Assembly: GCA_003500955.1 (NCBI GenBank)
Contig: DNQP01000273.1
Coordinates: 7,703 to 18,243, forward strand
DNA: 10,541 bases
Direction of reading: 5' to 3'
Source: Curvibacter sp.
GTDB taxonomy: Bacteria; Pseudomonadota; Gammaproteobacteria; Burkholderiales; Burkholderiaceae_C
Positions 7,722 to 10,541 of this stretch are shown in pieces (position 1 is the first letter of the stretch; each line of letters begins with the position of its first letter). The notes below the pieces were generated by a model. The model made no database searches and was not told the origin of the DNA. It saw only the letters and a program-made list of their open reading frames with translations. The translations under genes were made by a program, and so were the position numbers.

Positions 7722-8197
7722 GCCGGCGTCTGGATGGGGCCGACGTGACCCCGTTCCTCGGCCAGCCAGTGCAGCACGGGGATCGCGCCCGGCAGCACCG
7801 GCGACGGCTGCACCGGGAGCTGCGCCCAGGTGCAGGACTGCCCTTCGCGCATCTGCAGCTCGCCCTGCCAGCGCAGCACCTTGCAGAAATTCAGACGTAC
7901 GAGCGCATGGGGATAATCGACCACCTCGGTCTTCCAGGGCAGGACGTCCTCGACCTCCAGCGCGATGCCCAGCTCCTCGTGCAGCTCACGCCGCAGTGCC
8001 TGGGCCACAGTCTCACGCGCCTCAAGCTTGCCGCCCGGAAACTCCCAGTAACCCGCGTAGACCTTGCCCTCGGGACGCGAGGTCAGCAGGAAACGCCCGT
8101 CAGCCCGCAGCAGGATGCCTACGGCGACCTCGGTGATGGAGCGGTCGGCCCCGCCTTCGCGCGGGCGGTCGGCATCGGCAACCAGCGGCTGCTTCAT
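7715..8197 (-). CDS. mutT: MutT-type Nudix hydrolase (8-oxo-dGTP diphosphatase)
   Basis: The 160-residue product contains a perfect Nudix box, GX5EX7REUXEEXGU, from G56 to I78 with catalytic R70-E71 and E74-E75, preceded by [26 protein letters not shown] upstream is typical of MutT, which hydrolyses 8-oxo-dGTP so that it is not built into DNA. It is longer than E. coli MutT (about 129) because of a hydrophilic N-terminal stretch of about 20 residues and a longer C-terminal tail. The ATG at 8197 overlaps the stop of the upstream ATPase gene by ATGA, which decides the start. In E. coli mutT lies beside yacG on the same strand; here it faces yacG. The exact substrate is inferred from family and context. 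Confidence 0.9.
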   Translation of the reverse strand: MKQPLVADADRPREGGADRSITEVAVGILLRADGRFLLTSRPEGKVYAGYWEFPGGKLEARETVAQALRRELHEELGIALEVEDVLPWKTEVVDYPHALVRLNFCKVLRWQGELQMREGQSCTWAQLPVQPSPVLPGAIPVLHWLAEERGHVGPIQTPAH

Positions 8198-9069
8198 GCG
8201 CTGGCGTGCCTGCCCGCGTAGTCCTTGGCGAACTGGTAGGCGACACGTCCGCTGCGCGAGCCGCGCTCCAGCGCCCAGACCAGGGCCTCGGCCTGCGCCG
8301 CCTCGATGGCAGCGGCGGAGACGCCAAAGGACGAGAGCCATTGCCCCACAATGCTCAGGTACTCATCCTGGCTGAAGGGATAGAAGCTCACCCAGAGGCC
8401 GAAGCGCTCCGACAGGGAGATCTTCTCCTCCACCACTTCGCCGGGGTGAATTTCACCGTCCTCGCTGGGCTGGTAGCTGAGGTTGTCCTTCATGTACTCG
8501 GGCAGCAGATGCCGTCGGTTGCTGGTCACATAGATCAGCACATTGGGCGTCGCGGCAGAGACAGAACCATCGAGGATGGATTTGAGCGCCTTGTAGCCCC
8601 CCTCGCCATCCTCGAAGCTCAGATCATCGCAAAAGATGATGAATTTTTCGGGTCGCTGCGAGACAAGCTCGACGATATCGGGCAGGTCGGTCATGTCGGC
8701 CTTGTCGACCTCGATCAGACGCAGACCCTGGGCTGCATAGGTGTGCAGACAGGCTCGGATCAGGGAGGACTTCCCGGTACCGCGCGCACCGGTCAAGAGC
8801 ACGTTGTTGGCCGGCAGCCCGCGCACGAACTGCTCCGTGTTGCGCTGGATCTTGTCCTTCTGCTGGTCGATCTCCTTGAGCTGATCCAGCGTCATCGCCG
8901 CGACATGGCGCACGGGCTCGATGACCCCATGGCCCGAACTGCGCTTGCGGTAGCGGAAGGCAATTGACGCCGCCCAGTCAGGTTGGCTCAGGGGCTGCGG
9001 AAGGATGGCCTCGATACGCAGCATCAGCTGCTCGGCGCGATCGATCAGACGTTCGAATTTCTCGTTCAT
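8194..9069 (-). CDS. DUF815-family AAA+ ATPase of unknown role
   Basis: The 291-residue product is a P-loop ATPase with Walker A GARGTGKS (94-101), Walker B FIIFCDD (143-149), and a sensor-like TSN (182-184). The conserved surroundings ANNVLLTG, DDLSFEDGE, ALKSILDGS and the late FGLWVSFYPF identify the DUF815 (COG2607) group. The first 85 residues are helical-looking and charged. No membrane segment or signal peptide is visible. Its role is not established; no substrate or partner can be read from the sequence. The ATG at 9069 is chosen by family fit; a short hairpin and no Shine-Dalgarno precede it. The open frame continues upstream into the argJ end but that part looks non-coding. It lies 31 nt after argJ and overlaps mutT by 4 nt (ATGA), so it is probably co-translated with mutT. 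Confidence 0.9.
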   Translation of the reverse strand: MNEKFERLIDRAEQLMLRIEAILPQPLSQPDWAASIAFRYRKRSSGHGVIEPVRHVAAMTLDQLKEIDQQKDKIQRNTEQFVRGLPANNVLLTGARGTGKSSLIRACLHTYAAQGLRLIEVDKADMTDLPDIVELVSQRPEKFIIFCDDLSFEDGEGGYKALKSILDGSVSAATPNVLIYVTSNRRHLLPEYMKDNLSYQPSEDGEIHPGEVVEEKISLSERFGLWVSFYPFSQDEYLSIVGQWLSSFGVSAAAIEAAQAEALVWALERGSRSGRVAYQFAKDYAGRHASA

Positions 9070-9076
9070 GCATAGG

Positions 9077-9091
9077 CGGGCCGCTGGCCCG
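9077..9091 (-). other. Short GC hairpin between argJ and the DUF815 gene
   Basis: CGGGCC and GGCCCG form a perfect 6-bp stem with a 3-nt loop, 7 nt before the DUF815 ATG. On the minus strand the T6 run (9100-9095) comes before the stem rather than after it, so this is not an intrinsic terminator for argJ. It occupies the place where a ribosome binding site would be expected and may limit new initiation on the ATPase gene. Confidence 0.5.
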
Positions 9092-9100
9092 TCCAAAAAA

Positions 9101-10330
9101 TCAGGACCTGTAGTCGGCGTTGATCGACACGTAATCGTGGCTGAAATCGCAGGTCCAGACCGTATCCTCGGCCGTGCCACGGCCCATCACCACGCGCACC
9201 GTGATCTCAGTCTGCTTCATCACGCGCTGGCCGTCCTCTTCACGGTAGGCCGGGTTGCGACCGCCTTGCACGGCGACGTGCACGTCGTCCAAGTAAAGAT
9301 CGATCTTGCCCTGATCGAGATCAGCGATACCTGCGTAGCCCACCGCCGCCAGGATGCGGCCCAGGTTCGGGTCGCTGGCGTAGAAGGCCGTCTTGACCAG
9401 GGGAGAGTGCGCAATCGCATAGGCCACGAGGCGACATTCCTCAGCGGTCTTGCCACCCTGCACGCGCACCGTGATGAACTTGGTGGCACCTTCGCCGTCC
9501 CGAACGATGGCCTGCGCCAGCTGGCGCGCCACGTCCAGCATGGCAGCCTTGAGCCTCTGGCCGTCGGCGCTGTCCAGCGAGTCAATCACCGGATGCGCCG
9601 CCTTGTTGCTCGCGATCACCACGAAGGAGTCGTTGGTCGAGGTGTCGCCGTCGACCGTCACACGGTTGAAGGAACCCTCGGCCAGCTCGCGCGCCAGCTG
9701 CTGCATCACCGATTGACTTACGCGTGCATCGGTCGCCATGTAGCCGAGCATGGTGGCCATATTGGGGCGGATCATGCCGGCGCCCTTGCTGATGCCCGTG
9801 ATGCTGACCTTGACGCCACCGATCAGCACCTGGGCACCAAAAGCCTTGGGCACGGTATCCGTGGTCATGATGCCCTCGGCCGCACGCGCCCAGTTGTGCT
9901 CGCGCGCATCGGCAATGGCCGCGGGCAGGCCAGCCTCGATGCGCTCCGACGGCAGCTGCTCCATGATCACGCCGGTGGAGAAAGGCAGCACCTGCTCGGG
10001 CGCGATCTTCAGATGAGCCGCGAGCGCGGCACAGGTGCTGCGCGCACGCTGCAGACCTTCGGCGCCCGTGCCGGCATTGGCGTTGCCCGTGTTGATGACC
10101 ATGGCCCGGATGCCACGGCCGGCCGCGAGGTGCTCGCGACAGACCTGCACCGGTGCGGCGCAAAAACGGTTCTGCGTGAAGACACCGCTCACGCTGGCGC
10201 CTTCGTCGAGCAGGACGACGGTCAGGTCCTTGCGATTGGCCTTGCGCACGCCCGCCTCGGCCACGCCGATGCGCACGCCTGCGACGGGGAAGAGTTCAGC
10301 CGGATTGGGGGCAGACAGGTTGACGGGCAT
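9101..10330 (-). CDS. argJ: Bifunctional ornithine acetyltransferase / N-acetylglutamate synthase
   Basis: ArgJ moves the acetyl group from N-acetylornithine to glutamate, giving ornithine and recycling N-acetylglutamate; bifunctional forms also use acetyl-CoA. The 409-residue product has the self-cleavage site [11 protein letters not shown] with the nucleophile Thr193, which separates the alpha and beta chains. Other family segments are NTGNANAGTG (80-89), [10 protein letters not shown] (118-127), [11 protein letters not shown] (225-235) and the C terminus [13 protein letters not shown]. The length is normal. The ATG at 10330 is preferred because the protein begins with the usual short MPVNL...[10 protein letters not shown] lead. 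It starts 19 nt after the secA stop. Whether it has synthase activity as well as transferase activity cannot be told from the motifs. Confidence 0.96.
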   Translation of the reverse strand: MPVNLSAPNPAELFPVAGVRIGVAEAGVRKANRKDLTVVLLDEGASVSGVFTQNRFCAAPVQVCREHLAAGRGIRAMVINTGNANAGTGAEGLQRARSTCAALAAHLKIAPEQVLPFSTGVIMEQLPSERIEAGLPAAIADAREHNWARAAEGIMTTDTVPKAFGAQVLIGGVKVSITGISKGAGMIRPNMATMLGYMATDARVSQSVMQQLARELAEGSFNRVTVDGDTSTNDSFVVIASNKAAHPVIDSLDSADGQRLKAAMLDVARQLAQAIVRDGEGATKFITVRVQGGKTAEECRLVAYAIAHSPLVKTAFYASDPNLGRILAAVGYAGIADLDQGKIDLYLDDVHVAVQGGRNPAYREEDGQRVMKQTEITVRVVMGRGTAEDTVWTCDFSHDYVSINADYRS

Positions 10331-10349
10331 GTTGCAACTCGTTGGGGGT

Positions 10350-10541
10350 TCAGCTCAGCTTGCCGTGGCAGTGCTTGTACTTTTTGCCGCTGCCACAGGG
10401 GCAGGGTTCGTTGCGCCCGACACGCGGCACGGCGGCGACCTGGGTTGCCGTGTCAACCGTCGTCTCCACCTCACCGGTTTCGGTCGGGGCGGTGTAGGTC
10501 ACATTGGCGATGTGCTCGGCCTTGCTCTCCATGGCCTCGGC
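10350..10541 (-). CDS. secA: Preprotein translocase ATPase SecA, C-terminal end (runs off the window)
   Basis: Only the last 63 codons are present; the frame is open at the window edge. The visible part is a flexible linker rich in T, E and V, then the metal-binding tail [22 protein letters not shown]. The C-x-C-x8-C-H zinc ligands and the GSGKKYK sequence are those of the SecA C-terminal domain that binds SecB and the ribosome. Other proteins carry similar SEC-C motifs, but the position at the very end after a linker, and secA beside argJ in related bacteria, favour SecA. It lies upstream of argJ and probably shares its transcript. Confidence 0.9.
   Translation of the reverse strand, partial: AEAMESKAEHIANVTYTAPTETGEVETTVDTATQVAAVPRVGRNEPCPCGSGKKYKHCHGKLS

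Noticed and set aside
8206..8967. Plus-strand open frame (253 codons) opposite the DUF815 gene
   Set aside because: The DUF815 frame has intact ATPase motifs and the plus frame has no motif, so it is an antisense shadow.
9077..9100. Hairpin plus T run after argJ as an intrinsic terminator
   Set aside because: On the transcribed minus strand the T run precedes the stem, which is the wrong order for a Rho-independent terminator; from the plus strand the stem is followed by A residues.

Overview
The window is a compact, GC-rich, almost fully coding stretch of a bacterial chromosome. Its gene content and protein sequences point to a beta-proteobacterium, most likely Burkholderiales and probably Comamonadaceae. 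This rests on how the PilB, ZapD, IspB and ArgJ sequences read and on the familiar order rplU-rpmA-obgE / ispB / tRNA-Pro / pilBCD-coaE-zapD-yacG / mutT-DUF815-argJ-secA. The genus cannot be fixed from the sequence alone. I see no insertion sequence, integrase, CRISPR array, phage gene or toxin-antitoxin pair.

Layout, left to right. (1) Positions 1-1010, minus strand: a ribosomal protein operon. A promoter with an extended -10 near 904-932 gives an mRNA predicted to begin in a 9-bp stem-loop. It then encodes bL21 (rplU) and bL27 (rpmA), and a strong intrinsic terminator follows. The start of the ribosome-assembly GTPase gene obgE lies 27 nt beyond the terminator hairpin and runs off the window edge. 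(2) 1011-2088, plus strand: ispB (polyprenyl diphosphate synthase, quinone side chain), divergent from rplU, then tRNA-Pro(CGG), whose likely promoter lies inside the 3' end of ispB. (3) 2089-7721, plus strand: a six-gene run, pilB-pilC-pilD (type IV pilus assembly ATPase, inner-membrane platform, prepilin peptidase), coaE (last step of CoA synthesis), zapD (FtsZ-ring bundling) and yacG (zinc-finger gyrase inhibitor). Junctions are tight: a 1-nt overlap at pilC/pilD, 3 nt at pilD/coaE and about 20 nt elsewhere. (4) 7715-10541, minus strand: the tail of secA, then argJ, a DUF815 AAA+ ATPase and a MutT-type Nudix hydrolase, the last two overlapping by ATGA. This group converges on yacG, and the two coding regions overlap by 7 bp.

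The pil genes build the machine that extends and processes pilins, but no pilin gene lies here. coaE, zapD and yacG are housekeeping genes that share the transcript. The minus-strand group combines protein export (SecA), arginine synthesis (ArgJ), nucleotide-pool cleaning (MutT) and one poorly characterised ATPase. No convincing new system is visible. The most interesting items are regulatory: the stem-loop at the predicted 5' end of the rplU mRNA, the terminator just ahead of obgE, and the uncharacterised DUF815-MutT coupled pair.
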